NCBI RefSeq assembly: GCF_947179515.1
Contig: NC_067473.1
Coordinates: 123,046,909-123,110,908, forward strand
Reading direction: 5' to 3'
Length of the DNA: 64,000 bases
From: Apodemus sylvaticus
Taxonomy: Eukaryota > Chordata > Mammalia > Rodentia > Muridae
Shown here piece by piece: positions 42,608-55,822 of the stretch (positions are counted from its first letter, which is position 1; the number at the start of each line of letters is the position of its first letter). Made by a program: the position numbers and the translations under genes. The notes below the pieces were generated by a model. The model made no database searches. It was not told the DNA's origin and saw only the letters and a program-made list of their open reading frames with translations.

Positions 42608-45600
42608 CTGCAGAGACATCACACATCACCAGGGTCACCAGGGTCATCAGGCCAGCAGCCAATCTTGTCTGCTACCCTCTATGGTCTCAGCAACACTAAG
42701 ATAATTCAACTGCTGAAACACGGGCAGGCTTAGATTTCAAAAATAAAACTAAGCTGAAAAGATTCCTTCCCTCTTAGTTTCATTGGCTGTACACTTTTCT
42801 TAAACTTCCAAAGGCCGTCACTTCTGTCTCCATCAAGGTTAGAATTTCAGATAATACTAAAATATACACATTGTTTTCTGTTTTCACTTTGGGTTTTGTA
42901 GCACTAGATATAGAACCCAGCACCTCAAGCATGCTAAGCAAGGATTCTATCCTTGAAATTTAAAACAGCACCCTCATTTTCTTGTAAAAGATATAGTCTC
43001 ACTATGTAGCACAAACAAGCTGGTCAGGGATTTAAAGTCTTGTCTCGGCTTCTTGAGATCTAGGATACAGGCATGTACTACTGCACCTCTATTGTCTGTT
43101 TAACAGTACACATTCCAAGATCTTCTCCTAAACTTTCCTGCAAGCCTAACAAAGGGAAAACTTCCAGTCCCTGTGGTGATCTAGACAGGAGAACATCAGC
43201 ACAAATACTAAATAAAACTAGGACTCAGTGAGAAAACAACTGTTTTTCTAAGGCCATAACAGGAGCCAGCTTGAGACGGGGAGCCTCGGCAGCCAAGGGT
43301 AGGGTATGAGAGCAGGGAAGCAGAAGCCACCAGGTGCCTGAGCCCCATGCACCTGTCTCTCCACGGTCCTCTTCTGTTCTAGGTCCTGCTTCCTTTTCTT
43401 TTTCAGTTCTTCAAACTGTTCTTTGGTTGGCAGTGACATCAAACCCAGTAACTTTTCCTGTAGGAGAGTAATAGACAGTTTAGACTTAAGTGTTTTGGGG
43501 AAGAAGGGGCAAAAATAGGACTTTAAGCCTTCGACACTTAGGGCAAGCCACTCCAGAAAGGACATACTTGCTATGAGATGGTCGCCTGAGATCTGAAGAT
43601 GTCCCCCAGGCCTGGGCCAGCTTCTTTCTAAGGCTGTGTGCCCTGAGCCCATCCACCTACATCTACATAGACCCCAGCAGTCCCTGGCACCCCTTTTCTT
43701 TAATTACTACCCTTCGATCTCTCCCTACTTCATACTCTCTAACATACCACATTTTAGTAATTTGTTGCCATGTATTCACATTCTGCCAATGGAAATATCC
43801 CCTCCTGGAGGGGCCTAAAAATGGATAGAGGCCTAAAAGTCATGAAACTTCAAGAAATTGACAGGATTCAAAAAGCTAATAAAAACTCTAAGATTCTTGG
43901 CTTTCCTAAGATGACATGAGCAAGCAGCAACTGCTAATGGAAAGGAGTTCCCACAGCTACTTGCATCCAAGTTATCCCGGCACTCTACCAATGCAGAAGA
44001 CATCAGAGGGAGAGAAATGTGACTCAGATCGAGTCACCTACATTTAGTCTGCTGCTCTTGAACCATTAGCTAATGGCCCAGAAAGGGTCTCTGATGAGAA
44101 AATATCACTTACCACTAATAGCAAAATTAGAATCTATCAAATCTCCAACTAAAATGAAATAGTTCAATAAAGGATATCAGACAGAGCCACAGTAGCATTC
44201 CATGGCCAAAACAACCATTCCCAGCCACCACATTAGGTAGCTCACAGTGTCTGTGACTCCAGACCCAGGGGACCCAATACCCTCTGAATTCTGGAACACT
44301 TGCACTCATATGTGCTTCAATCCACATACAGACACACATATATACAATCTAAAGGAAAATCTAAACACACACACAAAAAAACACTAGCCACCCCCCCCCC
44401 CCAAACACAAACAAAAGCATGAAGCAGGGGAGACTAGCTGGGATCAGAGTCAGCAGGAATGGAAGAGGATGAGAGTGGGTAATGGGGGTGAATATGGCCA
44501 CAAGAATTGTATGCATGTATGAAGTTGTAAAAATGTTTAAAAAGTATCTTTACTTTTTACCTAGGTTTTAGCTTTTTCTCCAAATGTGGAATTCATAATT
44601 TTAAGAAATAAAATGTGTATCAACAGAAAACAAGCAAGCCACACACTTCTGTCACCCCAGCATGGCTTTACCTGCACAAATAGTGTAGCTGAATATCTGA
44701 TCATTCTCTGTAGCCGCAAAGTGTTTGGATGTGGTGAAGGGTCTTGGTTCAAACCCAAGGTTAAGATCTTCTTACTATATTGGAACAAAGGCATTGGTGT
44801 AACGGGCACTGCCAGCCTCAGAAACACTGAAGTCTCTGGAGCTGCCAGGCTTTTGTAACTTGAGGATGTGGAACAACACAGAAGAAACTGAAGTACCCCT
44901 CATAGCAAGGCTCATTCCTTTCCCTCTGACTACTTTAACACAGCACAGAAATATGGTCACAGAAAAGGCCATATGGGAAAGCCTAGTTTCCCAGGTGAGC
45001 ACAGGTGTGGCAGCCAAAAAACCATACTATAGTAAACCAAAAACCCAGCGCTATAGTAAACAACAAAGCAGGTTATTTCCCTCCTCCAGTGTTCTAACTT
45101 TCACCAATAAGCCCAAATCTACTCCCCACCGCTGTGTCATCAAAACATCACCTCTTTCCCATTAGCCCAGAAGAAATGTGACCTAGCAAACTTTACCTTA
45201 AAGCATCTATTAGCTCGTACACTTTCTGCACTTCCACTCGAAGGTCATTGGCATGCTCCAGACTGTAGGTTGTCTCCCCAGCACTAAGGAGAAATCATAA
45301 ATATTTGACCTAAGTTTCATGGTGTTAACTTGGGAATACAGTGTTTAAGGTCTCAGAGACAGGTGGTTAATTCTAAGGCATTTTTAGACTCATGGAGACA
45401 ATGCAGTAATCAAGCAGAAGTCATTTTATTGTGCAGACACCTTAGGGACAGGTCACTGCCCGGGTCTCTGAGAATCACTTGGTTTTTATTTTTTTAAGAT
45501 TTATTTTACTATTTTTAGGCATATGCATGGGTGTGGGTACATATGCCTTTGGAAGCAAAAAGCATCAGATCTCCTAGAGCTGGAGCTGCAGTTTGTGAGG

Positions 45601-48600
45601 TTATAAGCCACCTGGTATAGATGATGGGAACCTAACTCAGGAAGAAGCAGTTCATGTTCTTAACTGCTAAGCCATGTCTTCAGCCTCCAAACACCAGCTC
45701 TTAGGCTCAACAGAACAAATGCAGCTGAGTTCACTCTCACTTTTCCTGAGCAATCTCTCACTGTATCTCATAGGATGTATAAAGTGACTTAGTAAATGAG
45801 CCAATGATACCATACAAAGAGTAACTATGCAGTGGACAGGAATCCTGAGCTACATCAACTACCCAACACTCTACCTCACACACACACTGGCACACGCACA
45901 CACACATATACAACTGTCCTACACTCTGCTTCACACACACACACACACAACTGCCCCCCCCCTCTGCCCCCCCCCTCTCTCACACACACACACACACACA
46001 CCTGCCCCACACTCTGCTTCACACACACACAACTGCTCCATATAGGAGAAAACCTAGACTCCAAGTCCAGCAGAATGGGATTAACTGCCCAAGGTGGAGA
46101 AGAGTTATCAGAAAAATCTCAGACACAGCTTACCAGAGGACAGCATCATCATCTTATGACTGCTAAATCCCAAGGCAACTGCAATTTAAGTAGGCATTAC
46201 CAAATCGACTGTATATAAAACAATTCTGGCTTTTAAAAAAATTGGAATTTTTGATCACTAGAGAATTCAATACAGTGGCTATACCATCTTTCAACCACAA
46301 AATTTACAAAATACAGGAGACTAGAAGTAAGAAAGCAGGCTTTGTTAGCCAGGTGGTGGTGGTACACACCTTTAATCTGAGAACTCAGGAGACAGAGACA
46401 AGCTGATCTCTCAGTTCAAGGCCAACCTGGTCTACAGAGCCAGGTCCAAGTCAGCCAGGGCTACACAGAGAAACCCTGTCTTGAAGAAAAGAAGAAAGAG
46501 AAGGAGGTAAGGGAAAGAGGCTGTCTGGTTTGGATTTTGTTTTTCTTTTTAAATGGAACTGTGCTATGCTGAACTCATCAGCTCCAGGGATCCTGTCTCA
46601 GCCTCTTATGTAGCTAGTGTCTCATAGAAAAATCAAAAAAATTATCTGAAGTCTGAAATCACTTTCATGGTCTCCATCACATTACTTTTACTCCCTCCGG
46701 GCACTGTCATGCTGGGTTAGCCTGTGCAATTCTTGCTCGCTTGATGATGTTCATGAGATAGGCATCATCTCTGTCTGTTGCCTCAGTCACAGAACAGAAG
46801 GAGAATGGTGTGTGACACAGAACTAATGCTCACAGAGCGTCTGCTCAGTGAATAAATGAAGTGACACAAAACCCAGGAAAGCTAATCTCTGGAACAGCAC
46901 TGGAAGTTAACCATAAAATGTACTAAGGATGACCTGTCCCCACCAGGCAGGGAATGTGAAGAGGTGACACTAGCCATGGACGCATGAGCCTGCACACATC
47001 ATAAAATATGAACCATACATACTCAGTAAATGCATAAGAAATAGGTGGTGGCTACAGTGTTAAGCCTGGGGGTGGAGAAACAAAATTATAAAATTCTAGA
47101 GGGAAGAATTACCCACACAGGAACATAATTTTACAGTCTCTCAAAAAATTAAATGCAGAGTTACCATAAAATCTAGCATAAGTTATACTCCTACATATAC
47201 ACATGACAATGTGTATGTATACACACACTCACATATACACACAATTATGAAAGGTGTACTATTCCTGGCCAGGCATGTTGGCATATGCCTATAGTCCTAT
47301 TACTGGGAGGTGAAGACAGGAAGATCAGAAGTTCAAAGCCAGTTTCAACTACAGAGTGAATTCAAGGCCCGCCTGAACTCATGAGACGGTATCTCAAAAA
47401 AAAAAAAAAAAAAACAGAAAGAAAAGTTAAAAAGTATGTTATCCACAATAGTTAAAAGTAGGGGAGACCCAAATAAACATCAATTGAAAATGAATAAAGA
47501 AAGTTCATAATTAAATCTATAATTTAATTATGCAAGGACAATAACGCTACAACATGGGTGAATGTCAAAAACATTGATGTACATAAAAGCATCCAGACAC
47601 AAAAGATAATATATCAAATGTTACATACTGACAAATCCAGACAGATCCATGATTGCTAGAAAGATGGCAAATTGCTTACAGGTCTGAGGTTACTTGCCAG
47701 AGTTATGAAATTAGAATTAAGATGTTAGTGACAACTGAACAACCTTGTGACGACACTATCATGAACATCATGAACTGTTCAATAAAAAGTATATGAACCA
47801 CATCTTAATTTTAGAAAAGAAACTCAAGACAGGCTATATCTGTCCAGTGGCTCTGTATGCCCACCTGTGCTCAAAAGGAAATGCCTGCTGTAATCCTGAC
47901 ATGACAGAACACTGTTAAGAAGCACCGCGGCAAGCTGGACAGAAGGTGTTTCCAAGTGCTCCAGTGAGTCATGGCACTCTGGTCTGAGGCCCTTGCCAAT
48001 CCACTAAATCTGAATGGACCTAACACCAGAACATGGTCAGTGTCTTTACAAGTATCATGTGACAATAACATGTATCCACTGATGTACAAACATGAAAAGT
48101 CAGAGTTAAGATTCTATTTTCTTGGCAGAGCATGTGCTAAGCATGGAAAAGGCTCCATTCCATTCAGGAAAAAAAGTAAAAAGATACCTATCTCCATTGT
48201 CAGCTGGTGAAGAATCGTCCTCCCCAGCCAGATCACAGTCACCACTAATTAAGAAAAAACAGAGAGGACTGGCTTACTTTAAGGATGCTGCCATCCTGAT
48301 GTATTCAGGAGCTTTCTGGTCAACTTTCTCCATGCAAAGTCGAAGTTTCTAAGAACAAAAGAGAAGAGATGAGTGCTGCAGTGGAGACAGAAACTGTGAC
48401 CTAGAAGCCACCCTACAGAGACATATAAAAGGGTACTTTTAAAACACTGGGGTTTTTTTTTTTGTTTTGTTTTGCTTTTTACTCCCTTATTGTTAGTTCC
48501 CTATGGATTGACCTATTTCCCAAGCATAAAATCTTACAGGAAGGAAATACAGGGTGAACCTTCTGACCAGATGTGAGAGGCAGCCTTTCAGAGTACAATG

Positions 48601-51600
48601 TGTCTAGACAGGGAAGAGGAAATCAGTCACTGTGCTCTCTGCCAGGTGATGCCAGCTAATGGTAACAGTGCATGGCACTGCCAAGGCTTCCTTCAAAGGA
48701 TAGATAAGTATGCATAATGGCTAGCTACAAAAGAGATACCAGGTCATAAACTTCATGCAGGAGAGAGGATAGCTACAGCTGCAGCTCAGAACTGGTTTGA
48801 CACAACCTCTGGCAGTGATTGATACTTATAAGGTGGAACCGAAGCAGCCATCATGACCTGCAGAGATGTTTGGTGGCCATTCAGTGATCACTGAGAAAAT
48901 ACATTCTTCCTTGTTTAAGAGTTTTGCTCAAGTAGCTTTCTCTGCCCAGGATGATCCCCAGTTCCCAGTATCCTTCACTTCCCCATTTGTCTCCCAGACT
49001 AGTTCTCCTCAGCCCACAGTGACATGTCATTAGGAGGCTCACCTAGCCTTGTCCCCTGAGGTGTTTTCTTTTTTCCCCTTTTGTTTATTTATTTTTATTT
49101 GTTTTAAATAGGGCCTTACTATGTAGCCCTGGCTAGCCTGGAAGTTGGTATGTAAACTAGGCTGTCATCAACTCAGAGATCTACCTTCATCTGCTTCCTA
49201 AGTGCTGAGATTACTGGGGTATAACACCATGTCCAACCCAGATGTTTGCTGCATACTCTCTTCTTGCATGCCAACTGATTTTAGAAATGTACTGGAAATG
49301 GAACCTACAGCAAGAAACCTACCACAGGGCCACACCCTCTTATCCTCAGTGTGCCTCCACGTAGGTGCTCTGGGATCACGGGGCAATGAGGACTAAGGCA
49401 TCAGAGACTCAGAAGAGACTCAGCTGATAGGCAAAAGGCATACAAGCCCTGAAAATACATAGAAGCTCAAACTGATAAAGACTGAAACTCCCAAGTGGGT
49501 CTCCAGGACGCATGCAGCCCATGGCTTACTACACCTTCAGCTCTGTCTTCTCCACAGAGCCTGGCCATGCATAGGACAACTGCCCTTCCCACTTGTCTTG
49601 GGCCTCTTCCTTTCAAGTGGGTAAGGGAAGTTAGGAAAATAAGTTTGCTACTACACACCCAGGATGGCTCTATGACTCACCCTGGGCCCTAATTAGGAAA
49701 TCAAACCATGGCCCTCAGACAGGAAATGATTCAAGGGAACAACTTCCCAGAGCATTCTCTAGAATCTATAAGCAGGCAAACGGCCAAATCTGCCTGGTAT
49801 GTGTCACCTCGTAGAGCTTCACGATGTCAGGCGTGTGCTCCTTCTCGTCCATCTGCTGCTCTCGCTTGAGCAGTGTGTCCTTGCAGTGTGTGCAGCAGCG
49901 GATGCGGTCATCATCCTTCTCATCCAGGACTGAGCTGACACTGCTCATGCTACTGATGCTGCCCCGGCGGGAGCCATGGACACTGTTAGGTGACTGGCTG
50001 GGGCTGGTGTGGGTACTCAGGGAGTCCTTGCTGGCACTGGTGAGCTTATCTACAAACCACAACAGACAAGTAGCAGTGAGCCCTCAGCAGCCACTTACCC
50101 CACACCTGCAACTGTAGCCCTCAGGCTACAGATGTGACTTGGGAAATAGGAAGGGCTGGCTTCACCTCTGGACAAGAAGAACCTACTCTAGCATCAGGGG
50201 TGAGACTATGGTGGGGAAAGAAGCGATTAGTCCAAACAGCTTGGGTAGCCTATTTTTAGGCTCAGAAGCCTGATAGTAACCTGGCCATCCCATACCTATA
50301 CCACACTCCTTTGCCCCATTTCTCCAAACAATTCACATTCTCCAGAGACTTACCTTTGCAGCCCTCCTACCAGCCCCTAACATCCAGTTCTCACTCACAT
50401 TTTCTAGGATGCCTTCCCAGCTCCCACAAGCAAACATCTGCCCTTCAAATCATCTCCCATTTCCCATTTGGAGCACATTCCCTTTTCTCCTGTACAATGC
50501 CCATATGTACAGAGCTGCCTGCCCTGGGAACTGCAACTGTTGGGTAGAAACTGTGTCTTACACTCATAGCCCTAACATAGCCACCAAGGCCACCTGACAG
50601 ACTGCCCAGGTAATAAGCCCAAGAGCAGAAAGGCGAACAGTGTCCTGAAAGGAGGTAGGTCTCAAGGAGAAAGGAAAGTATCAAGGCAAAGTGAGGAGAC
50701 ACAAGAGCTACACAGGGAAAAGTGACTTTGCCCCCATCTTTGTCCACAGGCCTCATAGCCAGGTGAGTACAGATAATAGAACTCTTTGGGGTGCCCAACG
50801 GACCCCGGACTCCTGACCATGCGAGGCAGGTACTCTTTCACTGAGCTGCACCCTAGCCTTCCACCAGCCATGCGTGAGCAGCTGACTCACAAAGTCCTGC
50901 AGTATCTCGTCTTCCTGCACTTCCAGCCCTAGAACACCACCTTCCCCACGCCCCTTACAACCATTCTCTGTCAAGGTTTCTCTGACATCACCTGCAGACC
51001 CTGAGCATCCATGCTTCCCTTCACCGGAGCCTCCATGGTGCTTCGAACTTTCCATGACACTAGTCTTTCTGTATGACAGGGAGATTTTATAGAGAGGGAC
51101 AGGCACTCTGCTCATTTTACAAAACTTCTTCCAAAACCCTCACCTGCACTTCTAGGCAAAGGTGACAAAGAGCTGCTCCACCTCTCCTTTAAGAAGCAAT
51201 TGTGAATCTCTATCTCCCCTGCTAGATCCTGAGTTCCTTAAGGAAACAGGTTATACCTTACACACCAGAAAAGTTCAAATACCACTTGTAAGCCCTTCTA
51301 GCCTCCACATGTTTCTGTACGGCTCTTACACCAAGTATGCTTTGTACGATTTTTCACTTTGGTTTGAGTCAGGATCATCTCACACTGTAGGCCAGGTTCA
51401 AACTTAATGACAGTTCTTCAGCCTCAGCCTCCCATATGCTGAGGTTACAGGCAGGAGCCACTAACCCTGGGTTGTTTTATATTTGCTCATTTGGTTTTAC
51501 TTTTTTATTTTTTTTATTTTTTGGTTTTTGAGACAAGGTTTCTTTGTACAGCCCTGGCTGTTCTATAGACCAGGCTAGCCTCAAACTCAGAAATCCACCT

Positions 51601-54600
51601 GCCTCTGCCTCCCAAGTGTTGGGATTAAAGAAACGTGCACCACTGCCCATCTTTGGTTTTAATTTGAGACCAAGTTTCACTATGTAGCCCAGGCTAATAT
51701 TAACCATGCCTGGTACTTTCTGATTCTGCCTCCCAAGTGTGCATCTACCCAGATGGGTTAAGAAGTTGCTCCTTTTTTTTAAAAAAAAAATAAGAATGGG
51801 AAGAGACCATGTGTGCCTTACAAAGTCTAAAATAGTTACTATCTAATCCTTTTAGATTTTAGAAAAAAAAAAAAATCTCAGGGCCAGATGGTGGTGGTAC
51901 GCACGTTTAATCCCAGCACTTGGAAGGCAGAGACAGGCAAATCTCTGAGTTGGAGGCCAGTTTAGTCTACAGATCAAGTTCCAGGGCAGCCAAGGCAACA
52001 CAGAGAAATCCTGTCTCAAAAAACAAGAACAAAACACAAAAATCTCAGGACAAGAGCGATAGATCATCAGTTAAGAGTGCTTGCTACTCTTGCAGAAGAC
52101 CCAGATTCAGTTCTCAGAACCCATTTAATAGCTTACAACTATCTGTAACTCCAGTTCCAGGAGATCTAACACCCTTTTCTGAAAAAAAAGAAAAAACAAA
52201 AACAAAAATCCCACCAGCCTGTGTCAGACCACTATATCCTTGGGCTCTAACACAGTGTCTAGGCTGTAGTGAGCTTAAGGAACTCAACGAGTAGATGAAG
52301 AAAGACTCTATGGGCCATTAATTAAACAAGTGGTCCCAAGGGCCTAGGCACACTCACTAGTCCCAAAAGAGATCAGGTCCCAAAGCCTACAGCCACATCA
52401 CCTACTTGCCAAAGGCAGGCCAATGAGCTCCATACACTTCTTGCACATGATAGACCCGCAGAGGCGGCAGTGGTGACGGCGGTTCCGGATGCTGAACTTA
52501 TTCCCACAGTCTGGACAGAAAGGAACATCCTGGTCATTGACCCAAGGCACCACGGACTTTTCTATTGCTTTGGAAGAAAAACAAAAAAAGGCAGCTCAGC
52601 ATTCTTAAGTTGTTTTCAGGGAGAAAGCCAAATAGGACTGATCATGAACAAAGGTCTAGACTTACCTCTAATCTTTGAGGTCTCAGTATTTGTTCTGTCA
52701 AATGCAGTAAGCTAAGCAGGAAAACACAGGCCAAATGGAGTCAATCAGCTGAGGGACATTCTTTATATTTTTTGCCTCTCATACTCAGCAGGAAATGTAT
52801 GTTCAAATTTCTTAGGGCTCACTGGTCAACCCCAACCCTAGTTCTCAAAACAATTTCATTAGGGAAATATTAGTTTCATATCCAGAAGGAATCTCTTGTC
52901 ATTTCCCAGTGTCACCAATAAACAGGTGGACAGGGTAGGGTATGGGAGCTACTGAAATCAATGGGGAACTCCTGACTTTCCAGTCTTCCAAGAAAATAAG
53001 ACTGGCCACACACTTCTGTCCAAGTCCACATAAAGAACGTCCCTGGTCTGGGACTTAGTTGGTGGCAGAGTGTTTGCTGGGACACCACAAAAGTAAAAAA
53101 GAGGACTATACCTACAAATGCTCCACAATCCTGACACACAGCAAGTGTATCTAGGGTCAGAGTGCAAGCCAATCATGGTAGTGCTGCAAATATACTCGAG
53201 CACTACAGGATAAGAAAGGTTACCCTAGACACACACTAGCCATAGCCCCGACTTGATACTCAGAGCTGAGCACCGCTTTTGTATTATTATCAAATGACAT
53301 TACACACTGTGCCCACTGAGTTACTACCTGGGACAACTCCAGAAGTTCTACCGTAGCAAGTGGAGGTTATGGGCATAAAAGGGGCGCTGGGCGCTTAGCA
53401 AGTCTATCAGCGTAAGCCATTCACTTCAGGGAGGCCAGCCAGACCCGCTGCCCTCAATGTCCTCTGCAGCTCTCAGAATCAGACACTCATCACTTACATA
53501 TGTGCTACAAAAATTGGGATTTCTACAAAATATGTACTTATAAAATAAAACCACAAAACTTACCTTTTCCAACCTAATTATTAATTTATTGACCTCAACA
53601 ACATAGTGGTCAATTCTTGCAGCACGATGTTTTTTGAAGTCAGAAAGATGGCTTCTCATAGCACCTAAAGGGGAAGAGAAGATAAGTGTTAGCAATTATG
53701 ATGGAGGCTCTCTAGATCTTCAATGAATTGTAAAAGAAATAAAAAAAAAAAAATCAGGATTCTAGAACCTTACCAAAATTTTATTAACTAGAAAGGAGAT
53801 GAAAGGAATTTCATTAAAATGTTAACCCTGGCTCCTGGAGACCCAAAGTACAACATGAGAGACCTCAAAGCATAGCAAATAAGTTCTTATGAGAGTGAGC
53901 CTGAGCTCAAATTTTAGTTCTACTATATACATACTTTAGACGAGTCACTTGACTACTTTTATGACTTAATACAATGTAGCTTTTTTATCAAAATATAAAG
54001 AGTCCCTTTTCAAAAGCAGGGGCTAGAGGCAAAATTGGGGGTAGTGTTGGAGGGGGGTGGCGACAGCTCACACCTTTAGTCCCAGGAAGCAGGAGGCAGA
54101 AGCAGGCAGATCTGAGTTTGATGGCAGCCTGATCTATATAATGAGTTCCAGGATAGGCAGGACTAAACAAAGAAATCTTGAGAAATCAAAATAATTACTA
54201 CTACTACTACTACTACTACTATTATCAACAATAATAGTAACAATAATAATAAACCCTTCTCAAAATGGGGGCAGGGGACCAGTAAGTGGTAATATATATA
54301 CCCTTAGTACAGTTAAATGGATACTTTCCTTACTTAGTTTAGCATCTAAGACCTAGCAGAAATGTTCCCGATACAAATGGAACCAGGTAGTATTTGACCT
54401 CAGTGTATCTGAAACATCTGAAACATACATTACTCCACTAACTTTTTTGTAGTGAGGACACTTAAATCCTACTTGCCTGGCAATTTAAAGAGTACACTAC
54501 ATCTTTCCTTATGGTTCCCGTGCTGTACCATAGCTGCACTGTACTTGTGTGAAGCCTCTATGAACCATCTCCACACTGTACTCTTACTCATCCATGTCTA

Positions 54601-55780
54601 TCTTTCCTAATCATACACCGTTTCTAAATTTTAGTCTAGAAGTCTTAGGGAATAATTATAAATAATAACTTCTAAAATTTCTATTTGACCATCCACAATT
54701 TGCATTTCTTTCCATTGTTGAATTGGGCAGGTTAATCAGAAAACCACTCTAGCAATTAGGACTGTGGCATTTAGAAAATAATCTATCACAAAGTAGTAAA
54801 ATTTGCTTGTCTGAAATTTCTCCTTTATGCTTCTAATCAGCTTTCACATGTAATTCATAATTGCTGATAAATATCTGTAGTGGGAATAGATCTCTGAATC
54901 CTGACCAGAGTAACTCCATTTTACAGTAAGCCATTGTGTGTCAGACTGCAGCAAAACAGGCCATCCTTCCTATGGCTAGACATTGCTTTCTGAGACCAGC
55001 AGAATCCCTAATGGGAACAAGGGCATGAAACATGTAAGCATGGGACACCATCGGTTTTGTCTGTGCCTCATGTCATCTGAACCTACAGCCGCCACTACTG
55101 CTTCAACCCTAGGCAGTGCTCTGAATCCAGCTTTGCAGTGACTTTGCTGTAGACTAAAAGAGGGTTTCGGAGTTTAGAGCACGCCGTGCTCTTGCAGGAC
55201 CCAAGTTCAGTTCCCAGCACCTATAACTCCAACTCTAGGTATTCTAATACCCTGTTCTGAACCCCACAGGCAACTGGAGACATATGTGCACACACTCACA
55301 CACAGACACACACAATTTAAAAATTAATAATGAGTCCAAACTGGACTGGTGGGAACTTTCTTTGCTCTGTCTGCACCCTTATTTGAAGTGAACAGATGTT
55401 TCTTTGACAGGTCCCCAGAAAGTCATGTAAGAACAGCTTTATTTATAAAGCCATTTTCTTGACAGTGATAAAAATGGTTTTGTACACTCACAGAGCAGCC
55501 ACTGACCACAGAGGGATACTGCACAGCTGAAGTGCGTGTAAGTTTTGTTTGATTCATTAATGTAATTTCAGTAGCAACATACAGCTAGTGGCTACTGAAC
55601 ACAGTTCTAGGATTCAATACCACCTTCTCCAGTGGTATTAATAAAGATGCAATCAGTGACCCTAGTAAGTGACTTTTCCTTTCTTAGGGCCTTAGTTTTC
55701 TCATGTATTTGTTTTAAGATTTGTTTTTATTAATTTCGTGTGTGTGTGTGTGTGTGTGTGTGTATCTGTGTCTGAGCATG

Positions 55781-55822
<42 letters not shown>

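Noticed and set aside
45880..46038. Regularly spaced repeats that might suggest a CRISPR-like array
   Set aside because: Low-complexity CA/C units without unique spacers in a mammalian intron.
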